From Prevotella corporis DSM 18810 = JCM 8529 (GTDB lineage Bacteria > Bacteroidota > Bacteroidia > Bacteroidales > Bacteroidaceae), in NCBI RefSeq assembly GCF_000430525.1, contig NZ_AUME01000031.1, positions 1 through 36,153 on the forward strand: 36,153 bases of DNA, written 5' to 3'. The position numbers and the translations under genes are program-made. Below, piece by piece: positions 14,963 through 23,202 of this stretch. The notes beneath the pieces are model-generated. The model saw nothing but the letters and a program-made list of their open reading frames with translations. It was not told where the DNA came from and made no database searches. The first letter of the stretch is position 1; each line of letters begins with the position of its first letter.

Positions 14963-16051
14963 ATGGTTGACGACGACGAACTTCTGGACGACGACTTGCT
15001 CGATGGCTTTTCCGAGCACGAGGGCGAACTGGATGCTGGTGGAGAACTCTACGAGCACTTCAGAGTGGTTGTCGATAAGGGGCAGGATGCTGTCAGAATC
15101 GACAAGTATCTCTTCGAGCGGATGCAGCATTCCAGCCGCAATCGCATTCAAAAGGCTGCCGATGCAGGATGTATTCATGTGAACGGAAGCCCCGTAAAGA
15201 GTAACTACAAGGTGCGCCCCGACGACATCATCACACTAATGCTCGATCGGCCGAAGCACGATAACACCATAGAGGCGGAGGATATTCCCCTTGATATCGT
15301 CTTTGAAGATCAGGATCTGATGGTCGTCAACAAGCCGGCAGGACTGGTTGTTCATCCAGGGGCTGGGAATTTCCATGGTACGCTCATCAATGCCATAGCC
15401 TGGCACTTGAAAGACCTTGAGAGTTTCGACCCCAATGATCCCGCAGTAGGACTCGTTCACCGGATTGACAAGGACACAAGCGGACTTCTTGTGATAGCAA
15501 AGAACCCTGATGCGAAGACAAAACTTGGCAAGCAGTTCTACAACAAGACAACCCACAGAAGCTATAATGCACTCGTCTGGGGGAACTTCGCCGAGGAAAA
15601 GGGCAGAATTGAAGGAAACATCGCTCGCGATCCGAAAGACCGTCTGCGCATGACAGTGTTTCCTCCCGACTCTGGAATCGGAAAGAGCGCCGTCACTCAC
15701 TATAAGATTTTGGAACGCTTCGGATACACAACGCTCGTAGAATGCATTTTGGAGACGGGTCGCACGCACCAGATTCGTGCACACATGAAGCACATCGGGC
15801 ATCCGCTTTTCGGCGATGAGCGATACGGCGGTACGGAAATCATCCGCGGTCAGCGAACTGCCAGCTACAAGGCCTACATTCAGAACTGCCTAAAGATGTG
15901 CAACCGACAGGCCCTTCATGCACGCACGCTGGGCTTTGTCCATCCAAGGACGGGCGAGCAGATGGATTTCACAAGTGAACTCCCAAGCGATCTCGCTGCT
16001 GTCATTGAGAAATGGAGAAATTATATTAAGGGTAAAGATGAGATAGTATAA
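14963..16051 (+). CDS. RluD-like 23S rRNA pseudouridine synthase (RluA family)
   Basis: The 362-residue product has an acidic N-terminal extension (1-30), an S4 RNA-binding domain (about 45-105) and the RluA catalytic domain. The catalytic Asp is Asp169 in HRIDKDTSGLLVIAKN. The C-terminal RTHQIRAHMKHIGHPLFGDE motif is also typical. By similarity it isomerises uridines in 23S rRNA helix 69, as RluD does, but the exact target is inference. It starts 2 bp after the PASTA gene. The N-terminal run VDDDELLDDDLLD is unusually acidic; an internal start is possible, but the ATG at 14963 is best placed for coupling. Confidence 0.92.
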   Translation: MVDDDELLDDDLLDGFSEHEGELDAGGELYEHFRVVVDKGQDAVRIDKYLFERMQHSSRNRIQKAADAGCIHVNGSPVKSNYKVRPDDIITLMLDRPKHDNTIEAEDIPLDIVFEDQDLMVVNKPAGLVVHPGAGNFHGTLINAIAWHLKDLESFDPNDPAVGLVHRIDKDTSGLLVIAKNPDAKTKLGKQFYNKTTHRSYNALVWGNFAEEKGRIEGNIARDPKDRLRMTVFPPDSGIGKSAVTHYKILERFGYTTLVECILETGRTHQIRAHMKHIGHPLFGDERYGGTEIIRGQRTASYKAYIQNCLKMCNRQALHARTLGFVHPRTGEQMDFTSELPSDLAAVIEKWRNYIKGKDEIV

Positions 16052-16095
16052 GGTGCCGTGTGCCCTAATCATAGAGAACAAAATATTATAGACAC

Positions 16096-17091
16096 ATGAA
16101 TAATACGAAACGAACAATTGCCATCGTCTGTGGAGGTGACTCTTCAGAACATGATGTCTCTCTGCGCTCAGCACAGGGATTGTATTCTTTTTTCGACAAA
16201 GAGCGGTATGATATATACGTAGTTGATGTAAAAGGGACTGACTGGCACGTTAATCTTGACAATGGGACAACGGCTCCCATAGACAAGAACGATTTCTCTT
16301 TCCGTCTGAACAACAAACTCGTCCTGTTCGACTATGCCTACATTACCATTCACGGGCAACCGGGCGAGAATGGTGTGATGCAAGGGTATTTTGAGTTGAT
16401 CAATCTCCCTTACTCCACTTGTGGAGTGCTGGTTGAGGCTTTAACATTCAATAAATATGTTCTGAACCGTTATCTCAGCACTTATGGTATTCGGGTGCCC
16501 GACAGCATCTTGCTTCGTCGCGGAGAAAGCTACAATGAGAAGGAAATCGAGGCGCGTTTGGGGATGCCTTGCTTCGTGAAGCCAGCGGCAGACGGAAGCA
16601 GTTTTGGTGTCTCAAAGGTGAAGAATGCCGACCAGATAGCACCAGCCCTCCGTGTTGCCTTCATGGAGAGTGACGAGGTGATGATCGAAGGTTTCCTCGA
16701 TGGTGTGGAACTTTCGCAAGGTGTTTACAAGACCAAAAAGAAATCGGTGGTGTTCCCCGCTACGGAAGTTGTCACAAGCAACGAGTTTTTCGACTATAAC
16801 GCAAAGTATAACGGTGAGGTTGACGAGATAACGCCTGCCCGAATTGCGCCTGAGACAGCAGAGAAGGTGGCTGCTTTGACCAGCCGAATTTACGATATTC
16901 TCCACGCTAACGGTATCATTCGTATCGATTACATCATCACGAAAGACCAACAGGGCAACGATGTTGTCAATATGCTTGAGGTAAACACGACTCCCGGTAT
17001 GACGATGACAAGCTTCATACCGCAGCAGGTGCGTGCGGCGGGGCTGGATATCAAAGAAGTACTGAGCGAAATCGTAGAAAACCAGTTTTAA
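16096..17091 (+). CDS. ddl: D-alanine--D-alanine ligase
   Basis: The 331-residue ATP-grasp enzyme joins two D-alanines for the peptidoglycan stem peptide, in the cytoplasm. Visible motifs are the N-terminal GGDSSEHDVSLRSA (residues 14-27), the ATP-binding FVKPAADGSSFGVSKV (about 163-178), EGFLDGVELS (about 200-209) and the metal- and substrate-binding LEVNTTPGMT (about 297-306). Length fits the family. It lies 44 bp after the RluD-like gene and is followed by an acyltransferase, the same order as in Bacteroides, so a four-gene envelope-related operon is likely. Confidence 0.96.
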   Translation: MNNTKRTIAIVCGGDSSEHDVSLRSAQGLYSFFDKERYDIYVVDVKGTDWHVNLDNGTTAPIDKNDFSFRLNNKLVLFDYAYITIHGQPGENGVMQGYFELINLPYSTCGVLVEALTFNKYVLNRYLSTYGIRVPDSILLRRGESYNEKEIEARLGMPCFVKPAADGSSFGVSKVKNADQIAPALRVAFMESDEVMIEGFLDGVELSQGVYKTKKKSVVFPATEVVTSNEFFDYNAKYNGEVDEITPARIAPETAEKVAALTSRIYDILHANGIIRIDYIITKDQQGNDVVNMLEVNTTPGMTMTSFIPQQVRAAGLDIKEVLSEIVENQF

Positions 17092-17258
17092 TCACCGACG
17101 AACTGCTTGCAGAGGGGTATAGACGCGAAGACGGACGCTCGCTATTCGTCTGCCAAAGTCTTTCCTTTCAAAATCTATGGCTGACCAATGAAACCATCGT
17201 TGGTATGAGCCAACAGTGCGAAAGCTGTCTTCCCATTCAAGGTCCTGCCTATGGGTAA
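17091..17258 (+). other. Open frame without a start codon between ddl and acyltransferase
   Basis: A reading frame overlapping the ddl stop stays open for 56 codons (beginning ITDELLAEGYRREDGRSL) and ends in TAA at 17256-17258. It has no usable ATG, GTG or TTG near its beginning. The only ATG would give a 17-residue peptide. Its composition looks protein-like rather than random, so it may be the remnant of a gene or of an extended neighbour. I do not recognise it. Confidence 0.3.
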
Positions 17259-17312
17259 TTGCAAGAAATTACAACATTGGTCTGCCTGAACACTTACATA
17301 AACAACACTGAA

Positions 17313-18464
17313 ATGATAATACCAGAAAAGTTTGACGAGATTCGGCCGTTCACACCTGAGGAAATGCCTACGGTCATTGAAAGATTATTTGCCGACCCGC
17401 AATTCTTGGGAGTCGTAAAGACGTTGTTTCCAAACGTCCCTACTGAAGTTGTAAAACAGCAGGCTTTGGCTTGCAAGACACCTTTGGAGTTTCAAAAGAA
17501 CATCATCAAAGGCATAGTGAATGGCATTATGCAAAAGGCAAGCAAGGGCTTTACGATGGAAGCTCCGGCCTTGGATAGAGAGGCGAGTCACACCTTTGTG
17601 AGCAATCATCGCGACATCGTTCTTGACTCGGCACTGCTTGATGTGCTGCTCATCGACAATGATTTCAGAACCACTTGTGAGATTGCCATTGGCGACAACC
17701 TCCTGAAACTCGCTTGGGTGAAAGACATCGTGCGACTCAACAAGAGTTTCATCGTCCAACGCGGACTCCCCATGCGCCAAATGCTGCAAGCCAGCAAGAC
17801 TCTCGCTGAGTATATGCACTTCGCCATTGCAGAAAAACATGAGAATATTTGGATAGCCCAGCGCGAAGGGCGTGCCAAGGATTCAGACGACCGCACGGCT
17901 GAAGCCATCCTTAAAATGATGACGATGGGCGGAGAAGGCTCGGTGATTGACCGGTTAAAGAGCCTGCACATCGTGCCGCTGGCCATTTCCTACGAGTACG
18001 ACCCCTGTGACTTCCTCAAGGCAAAGGAGTTTCAGCAGCGACGCGATAGCGACGACTTCAAGAAAGGACCGCAAGACGACATCATCAGCATGAAAACGGG
18101 TATCATCGGTTACAAGGGACGCATTCATTACCATGCCGCAACGAGCATCGATGCCTACCTGTCGACTCTGCCAACCGATATGAGTAAGGCCGAATTGTAC
18201 ACGGCCATTGCCGAATATATCGACAAAGAGATACACAAGCGCTATCACCTTTATGCCAATAACTATGTGGCTCTCGACCTGTTGAATGGGAAAACTGAAT
18301 TTGCCGATAGATATTCAGCAGAGGAAAAGGTCGCGTTCGAGAAGTATCTTGATGGCCAGATTGCCAAAATCGATTTGCCAAACAAGGACGAATGCTTCCT
18401 CCGCAACCGTATTCTGACCATGTATGCCAATCCTGCGATAAACTATCTGAAAGCCAATGATTAG
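17313..18464 (+). CDS. 1-acyl-glycerol-3-phosphate acyltransferase-like protein
   Basis: I place the start at the ATG at 17313, giving 383 residues beginning MIIPEKFDEIRPFTPEEMP, because relatives in Bacteroides start the same way; a TTG at 17259 would add 18 residues with no homology that I recognise. The PlsC-type motif appears as SNHRDIVLDSALL (about 96-108), with WIAQREGRAKDSDDRT (about 185-200) as the family's glycerol-phosphate-binding region. It probably esterifies lysophosphatidic acid or another lipid acceptor at the inner membrane. The gene follows ddl by 221 bp, as in the conserved PASTA-RluD-Ddl-acyltransferase order, and overlaps the next gene by 8 bp. Confidence 0.85.
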   Translation: MIIPEKFDEIRPFTPEEMPTVIERLFADPQFLGVVKTLFPNVPTEVVKQQALACKTPLEFQKNIIKGIVNGIMQKASKGFTMEAPALDREASHTFVSNHRDIVLDSALLDVLLIDNDFRTTCEIAIGDNLLKLAWVKDIVRLNKSFIVQRGLPMRQMLQASKTLAEYMHFAIAEKHENIWIAQREGRAKDSDDRTAEAILKMMTMGGEGSVIDRLKSLHIVPLAISYEYDPCDFLKAKEFQQRRDSDDFKKGPQDDIISMKTGIIGYKGRIHYHAATSIDAYLSTLPTDMSKAELYTAIAEYIDKEIHKRYHLYANNYVALDLLNGKTEFADRYSAEEKVAFEKYLDGQIAKIDLPNKDECFLRNRILTMYANPAINYLKAND

Positions 18465-19116
18465 GAAGTTCCTGTTGTTTTTGTCCGTATTGGGAATGGT
18501 AGCTTGTACAAATGATGCATTTGAGACAGGCGATTCCGATTTTTCCTATCTGCGTTCAGACTTTGTTGAGGCCAAGACCGATGCCTCGGCGAAGTTTGTA
18601 TCGGCCGTGACGGACGACGACGAAATCGTGAATCTTTCCGTTCCTCTGAGCGCAAGTTGGGCGACCACTCCCGATTCGGTTTATCGTGCCCAACTATATT
18701 ATAATAAGAAAGGAGAGGTGAATGAGCCCGTGGCCATTTCTTGGGTACCGGTGTTGAAGCCCTCAACACCCTCTGACGATGATTCTGCCGGCGACGACCC
18801 AGTTATTTTCAAAAGTGCGTGGCTGAGCAAAAACGGAAAATACCTGAATCTCGGTCTGATGCTCAAGACTGGTCCGACGTCTGATGAGACACAACGCCAT
18901 TCCGTCGGTGTCGTTTGCGATTCCATCGTCACCGATGGGGATGCGACAAAGACCTATTACCTTCGATTCCGGCATCAACAGAATCAGGTTCCGGAATACT
19001 ATTCCACACATTTTTATGCCAGTATTCCCACTTCTGCTTTCCATAAGGGGACGAGGCTTCAGTTGTTGCTCCACACTTATGAAGGAGTGGTGGTAAAGTC
19101 ATTCGAGTTGTACTGA
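18457..19116 (+). CDS. NigD-like lipoprotein
   Basis: The 219-residue product has a lipoprotein signal with Cys17 in LGMVACTND. The rest is a beta-rich domain of the NigD-like type, with a YYLRFRHQQNQVPEYYSTHF segment near residues 168-187 and a C-terminal LLLHTYEGVVVKSFELY. NigD was named from a bacteriocin operon in Prevotella nigrescens, but its role and those of relatives are not established. The Asp after Cys+2 does not block export to the outer membrane in Bacteroidota in any known way, so the final location is open. The start overlaps the acyltransferase stop by 8 bp. Confidence 0.8.
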   Translation: MIRKFLLFLSVLGMVACTNDAFETGDSDFSYLRSDFVEAKTDASAKFVSAVTDDDEIVNLSVPLSASWATTPDSVYRAQLYYNKKGEVNEPVAISWVPVLKPSTPSDDDSAGDDPVIFKSAWLSKNGKYLNLGLMLKTGPTSDETQRHSVGVVCDSIVTDGDATKTYYLRFRHQQNQVPEYYSTHFYASIPTSAFHKGTRLQLLLHTYEGVVVKSFELY

Positions 19117-19138
19117 TTGAAAGAACAATAAAATTGCC

Positions 19139-19654
19139 ATGAGGGAAAAACTATTATTGGTCATTGCTTTGGCATTTGTTCAACTGAACATGCTCGCACA
19201 AACGCAGGAACACTCAGATAATCCTCTTGTTATAATAGATGGAATGGAAATCAATGACTCTATACTGCAGGTTTCCCAAACCGAGATGTTGTCAGATTCC
19301 GCAAAGCAGATTGTAGCCCGGCGTTTGGATTGCCTTAATAGCTATGCCATCGACACAATTATAGTTGTTGATAAAGCAGCGGCAGAGAAAGTTATTTTGT
19401 GTAAGCCTAATACTTCCGGGATAATTCTAATAAGGACAAACTCTTTGGCAGAATTGGATTTGATGATAGATGGTAAGCGTCGAAAACCAAGGAAGCGAAT
19501 AACAATTATTGATGCCTTGTATTTTCCTGAATATTTTGCCACAGCCTTGTCAAAATCCCTACACAGAAAGAAAATTAAAAAAATGGAGTTGCTTATTCAC
19601 AAAGGAACTGTCAGTCCGGAACGAAAGTCAATGGTTGTGATAACAACGAAGTGA
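19139..19654 (+). CDS. Secreted protein with TonB-plug-like domain
   Basis: The 171-residue product has a signal peptide (about residues 1-21, ending MLAQ). The mature part shows the pattern of a TonB-dependent receptor plug: NPLVIIDGMEIND (about 28-40), then IDTIIVVDKAAAEKVILC and NTSGIILIRT (about 92-101), which parallels the IEVLKDASATAIYG...GVILITT pattern of SusC plugs. There is no beta-barrel, so it cannot be a receptor by itself. A second weaker repeat, MELLIHKGTVSPERKSMVVI, is near the C-terminus. It is A/T-richer than its neighbours. It follows the lipoprotein gene by 22 bp and precedes a strong terminator. Its function is unknown. Confidence 0.7.
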   Translation: MREKLLLVIALAFVQLNMLAQTQEHSDNPLVIIDGMEINDSILQVSQTEMLSDSAKQIVARRLDCLNSYAIDTIIVVDKAAAEKVILCKPNTSGIILIRTNSLAELDLMIDGKRRKPRKRITIIDALYFPEYFATALSKSLHRKKIKKMELLIHKGTVSPERKSMVVITTK

Positions 19655-19698
19655 AAAGTGAAGGTACCAATGCGTTATAAGGTAATTGTCAGAAAAAC

Positions 19699-19733
19699 AA
19701 ATGGCTCGATAGCAATCCGCTTTCGAGCCATTT
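19699..19733. terminator. Bidirectional terminator between convergent genes
   Basis: An 11-bp perfect stem (AAATGGCTCGA at 19699-19709, its complement at 19723-19733) with T runs on both strands lies between the plug-like gene (+) and tdh (-). Confidence 0.85.
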
Positions 19734-19761
19734 TTGTAATTAAGCTATGATTTTGTTTTGA

Positions 19762-20715
19762 TTAGAGTAGTTTCTTGCTGAGTTGCTCAAGCATATCCAC
19801 AGTCATACTCTTCAGGTCGTACTGAGGTTTCCATCCCCATTCCGCACGGGCACAAGAGTCGTCGAGGCTGTTGGGCCAGCTGTCAGCGTTATTCTGCAAC
19901 AGTGGGTTCACCTCGTAAACCATTTCAAAGTTTGGCTTGTGCTTCTTGATTTCGTTGTAAATCATTTCCGGCTCAAAACTCATGGATGCGATGTTAAAAC
20001 CATTATAGTGAACGAGCTTCGATGGGTCTGCTTCCATCAGCGAGATAGCAGCGTTCAATGCGTCAGGCATGTACATCATGTCCATGAATGTTCCCTTTGC
20101 GATTGGGCAGACAAACTTCTCACCCTTTACGGCAGAATAGTAGATGTCAACAGCGTAATCAGTAGTACCGCCGCCCGGAGGAGTAACGTATGAGATAAGC
20201 CCAGGGAAGCGTACTGAACGTGTGTCCACGCCATACTTCTTGCGGTAATAGTCGCTGAGCAACTCGGTGGTGACCTTTGATACACCGTAGATGGTGATTG
20301 GACGCTGAATGGTGTCCTGTGGCGTCATGTCGTGTGGTGAGTTCGGGCCGAAAGAGCCTATTGAACTTGGTGTAAATACGGCGCAGTTGTTTTCACGAGC
20401 TACTTCCAAAACATTCCAAAGCCCGTCGATACCAATCTTCCATGCCAGACGTGGTTTGCCTTCAGCTACCACAGAGAGAAGCGCAGCAAGATTGTAGATG
20501 GTGTCGATGTTGTATTTCTTTACAGCTTCGTTGAGCATATCCGGGTTTGTTACGTCGCACTCTGCTGATGGACCGCTTTCCTTGAGTTCGCCTGTTGGTT
20601 CTGCACCTTTGATGTAGCCAGCCACTACATGCTCGTTTCCGAAACGCTTTCTCAGTTCTCTTGTCAGTTCAGAGCCAATTTGCCCCGTTGAGCCGATTAC
20701 CAATACATTTTTCAT
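19762..20715 (-). CDS. tdh: L-threonine 3-dehydrogenase, short-chain type
   Basis: The start at 20715 gives a 317-residue protein beginning MKNVLVIGSTGQIGSELTRE, placing the Rossmann GxxGxxG motif at the N-terminus; an upstream ATG at 20751 adds 12 Asn/Gln-rich residues and lies over the promoter. The extended short-chain family catalytic motif YGVSK is present, with PSSIGSFG upstream. This is the epimerase-like form of threonine dehydrogenase, unlike the zinc-dependent E. coli Tdh, and oxidises L-threonine to 2-amino-3-ketobutyrate with NAD. The divergent neighbour is kbl, which consumes the unstable product, supporting the assignment strongly. Confidence 0.93.
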   Translation of the reverse strand: MKNVLVIGSTGQIGSELTRELRKRFGNEHVVAGYIKGAEPTGELKESGPSAECDVTNPDMLNEAVKKYNIDTIYNLAALLSVVAEGKPRLAWKIGIDGLWNVLEVARENNCAVFTPSSIGSFGPNSPHDMTPQDTIQRPITIYGVSKVTTELLSDYYRKKYGVDTRSVRFPGLISYVTPPGGGTTDYAVDIYYSAVKGEKFVCPIAKGTFMDMMYMPDALNAAISLMEADPSKLVHYNGFNIASMSFEPEMIYNEIKKHKPNFEMVYEVNPLLQNNADSWPNSLDDSCARAEWGWKPQYDLKSMTVDMLEQLSKKLL

Positions 20716-20748
20716 ATTATTATTTTTCTGATTTTGATTACAATGGCA

Positions 20749-20756
20749 CAAAGTTA
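20749..20756 (-). promoter_or_regulatory. tdh -7 promoter box
   Basis: On the minus strand TAACTTTG matches TAnnTTTG. It lies 34 nt before the chosen ATG and inside the longer alternative frame, which favours the start at 20715. No clear TTTG is seen at the -33 position. Confidence 0.5.
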
Positions 20757-20864
20757 AATACTTTTTTGATTAGTTTATGAAATAAAAGTATTAATGTTGT
20801 ATAAAAATGCTTGTGTGGATTGAAATTAATCCTTTGATAAGGCCTTTTTCTCAAAAAATATGAT

Positions 20865-20872
20865 TTACTTTG
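20865..20872 (+). promoter_or_regulatory. Possible kbl -7 promoter box
   Basis: TTACTTTG differs from TAnnTTTG at one position and lies 28 nt before the kbl start. A T-rich run about 16-20 nt upstream is the only candidate for a -33 element. Confidence 0.4.
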
Positions 20873-20899
20873 CGGTTGTAAATTTTAATATCTAGTGTT

Positions 20900-22087
20900 A
20901 TGTATGGTAAAATGAAACAACATCTCTGCGATACACTCGCAGAAATCAAGGAAGCTGGACTTTACAAGGAAGAGCGCCTCATTGAAGGACCACAACAGGC
21001 GGCTATTACCGTGAAGGGAAAGGAAGTTCTGAATTTTTGTGCAAATAATTATCTTGGTTTGTCAAACCATCCCCGTTTGATTGAAGCATCAAAGAAAATG
21101 CTCGACAAACGTGGCTTCGGCATGTCGTCAGTACGCTTCATCTGCGGTACACAGGACATCCACAAGCAGTTGGAAGCTGCTATCTCTGACTATTTCAAGA
21201 CTGAGGATACTATTCTCTATGCAGCTTGTTTCGATGCCAACGGTGGCGTTTTCGAGCCATTGCTCACCGATCAGGATGCCATCATCTCCGACTCATTGAA
21301 CCACGCATCCATCATCGATGGTGTTCGCCTTTGTAAGGCTAAGCGTTATCGTTATGCCAATGCCGATATGGCTGAACTTGAAAACTGCCTCAAGGAAGCA
21401 CAGGCACAGCGATTCCGCATCATCGTTACCGACGGTGTGTTCTCAATGGATGGCAATGTGGCTCCAATGGATAAGATTTGCGACCTCGCTGAGAAGTACG
21501 ACGCACTTGTCATGGTTGACGAGTCACACTCTGCTGGTGTGGTAGGTGCTACCGGTCACGGTGTGAGCGAACTCTGCAACACATACGACCGTGTGGATAT
21601 CTACACTGGTACGCTTGGTAAGGCTTTCGGTGGTGCACTGGGAGGCTTCACAACAGGCCGCAAGGAAATCATCGACTTGCTGCGTCAGCGCAGCCGTCCT
21701 TATCTGTTCTCCAACTCTTTGGCTCCAGGCATCATCGGTGCCAGCCTTGAGGTGTTCAAGATGCTGAAGGAAAGCAACGAATTGCACGACAAGTTGGTGG
21801 AGAATGTCAACTACTTCCGCGACAAGATGATGGCTGCCGGCTTCGATATCAAGCCAACCCAGAGTGCCATTTGTGCGGTGATGCTCTATGATGCTAAGTT
21901 GTCTCAGGTTTATGCGTCTAAGATGCTCGACGAAGGCATTTACGTTACAGGTTTCTACTATCCAGTAGTACCGAAGGAGCAGGCTCGCATCCGTGTACAG
22001 CTCTCTGCTGGTCACACTCGTGAGCAACTCGACAAGGCCATTGCTGCCTTTATCAAGGTGGGCAAAGAACTTGGTGTGCTGAAGTAA
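20900..22087 (+). CDS. kbl: 2-amino-3-ketobutyrate CoA ligase (glycine C-acetyltransferase)
   Basis: The 395-residue product is a class II PLP enzyme of the alpha-oxoamine synthase family. The PLP lysine is Lys241 in TGTLGKAFGGALGG. The substrate-side HASIIDGVRLCKA and VDESHSAGVVGATGHG segments are typical of KBL rather than 8-amino-7-oxononanoate synthase. It cleaves 2-amino-3-ketobutyrate with CoA to glycine and acetyl-CoA. Together with the divergent tdh it forms the threonine-to-glycine route. Codon use is like that of highly expressed genes. The alternative BioF is unlikely given the tdh neighbour and the close match to Kbl. Confidence 0.95.
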   Translation: MYGKMKQHLCDTLAEIKEAGLYKEERLIEGPQQAAITVKGKEVLNFCANNYLGLSNHPRLIEASKKMLDKRGFGMSSVRFICGTQDIHKQLEAAISDYFKTEDTILYAACFDANGGVFEPLLTDQDAIISDSLNHASIIDGVRLCKAKRYRYANADMAELENCLKEAQAQRFRIIVTDGVFSMDGNVAPMDKICDLAEKYDALVMVDESHSAGVVGATGHGVSELCNTYDRVDIYTGTLGKAFGGALGGFTTGRKEIIDLLRQRSRPYLFSNSLAPGIIGASLEVFKMLKESNELHDKLVENVNYFRDKMMAAGFDIKPTQSAICAVMLYDAKLSQVYASKMLDEGIYVTGFYYPVVPKEQARIRVQLSAGHTREQLDKAIAAFIKVGKELGVLK

Positions 22088-22116
22088 GCAGAATTGTTAT
22101 AAAATGTATATTCATG

Positions 22117-22155
22117 CCGCTCTATCCCTAATATCGGGATGGGGCGGTTTCTTTT
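22117..22155 (+). terminator. kbl terminator
   Basis: A 12-bp stem (22117-22128 with 22136-22147, two G-U pairs) and 7-nt loop are followed by TTTCTTTTT. Confidence 0.85.
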
Positions 22156-22329
22156 TGAATGCCCTGTTCCAAAATGATATTCTATCGATTTAAGGTGGTT
22201 CTCAAAATTAAACGAATATCCCTTTCTTCGTTTTTATTTTACTTTGCTACGATCTTTCTATCTCTTTTTCATCGTTCTCTCATCTTTCATTCTATCGTCT
22301 GTTTCAATTCGTGCATCATACGCAACAGA

Positions 22330-22486
22330 ATGAACGAAGAAACAGAAGCCGTTGGGAGTGATAGCATGCGCAACGCTCGATATTTTATCAACAAAGATGT
22401 ATGAGACTGAAGGTTACGCTACGAAAATTGGTGGAGCAGATTTTGACAACACTGCCAACCTGAGCCATGAACTCAACTTCAAATAA
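22330..22486 (+). pseudogene. Possible gene remnant with frameshift
   Basis: Two short overlapping frames, 22330-22404 (24 residues, ending NARYFINKDV) and 22397-22486 (29 residues, MYETEGYATKIGGADFDN...), would join into a roughly 52-residue reading frame with one frameshift near 22397-22404. The composition looks like protein rather than noise, but I do not recognise a family. The rest of 22156-22566 shows only A/T-rich sequence and a 16-nt palindrome at 22489-22504 (GATTACGAACGTAATC). Confidence 0.25.
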
Positions 22487-22566
22487 GTGATTACGAACGT
22501 AATCTTGACAATGGAACAACTCATCTATAGAACTTTCAAAAAGTCGGCAATCGCATTAAAAAAAGA

Positions 22567-22596
22567 GCCGACCTAAATAATAAGGTCGGCTTTTTA
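22567..22596. terminator. Bidirectional terminator after the superoxide reductase gene
   Basis: GCCGACCT (22567-22574) pairs with AGGTCGGC (22583-22590); T runs flank it on both strands. It is 22 bp after the minus-strand superoxide reductase stop. Confidence 0.85.
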
Positions 22597-22618
22597 TAAT
22601 TGATTGTCATGGTTTCTC

Positions 22619-22984
22619 TTACTTCTTCCAAAGGCCATGTAAATTGCAATACTCACGTGCGACAACGTTTTTTGCATCAGTCTTAAATTCAGCAACAGGC
22701 TTGTCCGTTGGTTCAAGATACTTGCGAAGCACTTCATTGTTGTCGGTGATCAACTCTATCCACTGAATCCAGTGAGCCTCTGTCATTGGGTGCTCAACTT
22801 CACCGACTGTTACACGATAGCCACCGTCTATCTTCTCGACTACGGGCACATGCTTCTCTGTGGCAGCGTCAGTAGTATTTTCTTTCAACAGCTCCATTCC
22901 GCAAAGATCTTTTTCTCCTGGAACTATCACTTCTACTATATTTCCACACTCTTTGCACTTATAAACTTCATTTCTTTTAGCCAT
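22619..22984 (-). CDS. Superoxide reductase (desulfoferrodoxin family) with altered N-terminal iron site
   Basis: The 121-residue product has an N-terminal desulforedoxin-like domain (1-35) and a catalytic domain. All ligands of the catalytic iron are present: His45 (in EKHVPVV, with Lys44), His65 and His71 ([11 protein letters not shown]), Cys113 and His116 (CNLHGLW). It reduces superoxide to hydrogen peroxide in the cytoplasm, giving oxygen protection without making oxygen. The N-terminal FeCys4 site normally uses CxxC plus CC; here Cys10 and Cys13 are kept but only Cys28 remains of the second pair (KDLCGMEL, Leu27 in place of the other Cys). The site therefore has three cysteines and probably does not hold iron in the usual way. 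It has its own promoter. Confidence 0.93.
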   Translation of the reverse strand: MAKRNEVYKCKECGNIVEVIVPGEKDLCGMELLKENTTDAATEKHVPVVEKIDGGYRVTVGEVEHPMTEAHWIQWIELITDNNEVLRKYLEPTDKPVAEFKTDAKNVVAREYCNLHGLWKK

Positions 22985-23015
22985 AATCTTTATTTCTTAA
23001 TGTTATTGTATATTG

Positions 23016-23047
23016 CAAAGATACACATATTATCAATAAGTTGCAAA
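23016..23047 (-). promoter_or_regulatory. Superoxide reductase gene promoter
   Basis: On the minus strand TTTG (23044-23047), a 20-nt spacer and TATCTTTG (23016-23023) match the Bacteroidota consensus exactly, about 32 nt before the ATG. Confidence 0.78.
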
Positions 23048-23202
23048 TGTTTTTTGTAATAAATCCAATTAGTAGGTTTATATTTAAGTTTTCTTTGCAG
23101 TTGAAATTTTCTCCCATGCCATTAGAAGAATGACAACAGTGAGTACGCCTTTGAAATTCAATGAGCAGTATCTTGATTTGTAAAGATTATTCACAGTTCT
23201 TT

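Noticed and set aside
22159..22404. 81-codon hydrophobic + strand frame after kbl
   Set aside because: The start lies directly behind the kbl terminator in a T-rich stretch, whose translation is Phe/Leu/Ser-rich by composition alone. Only the last part (22330 onward) looks protein-like and is listed separately.
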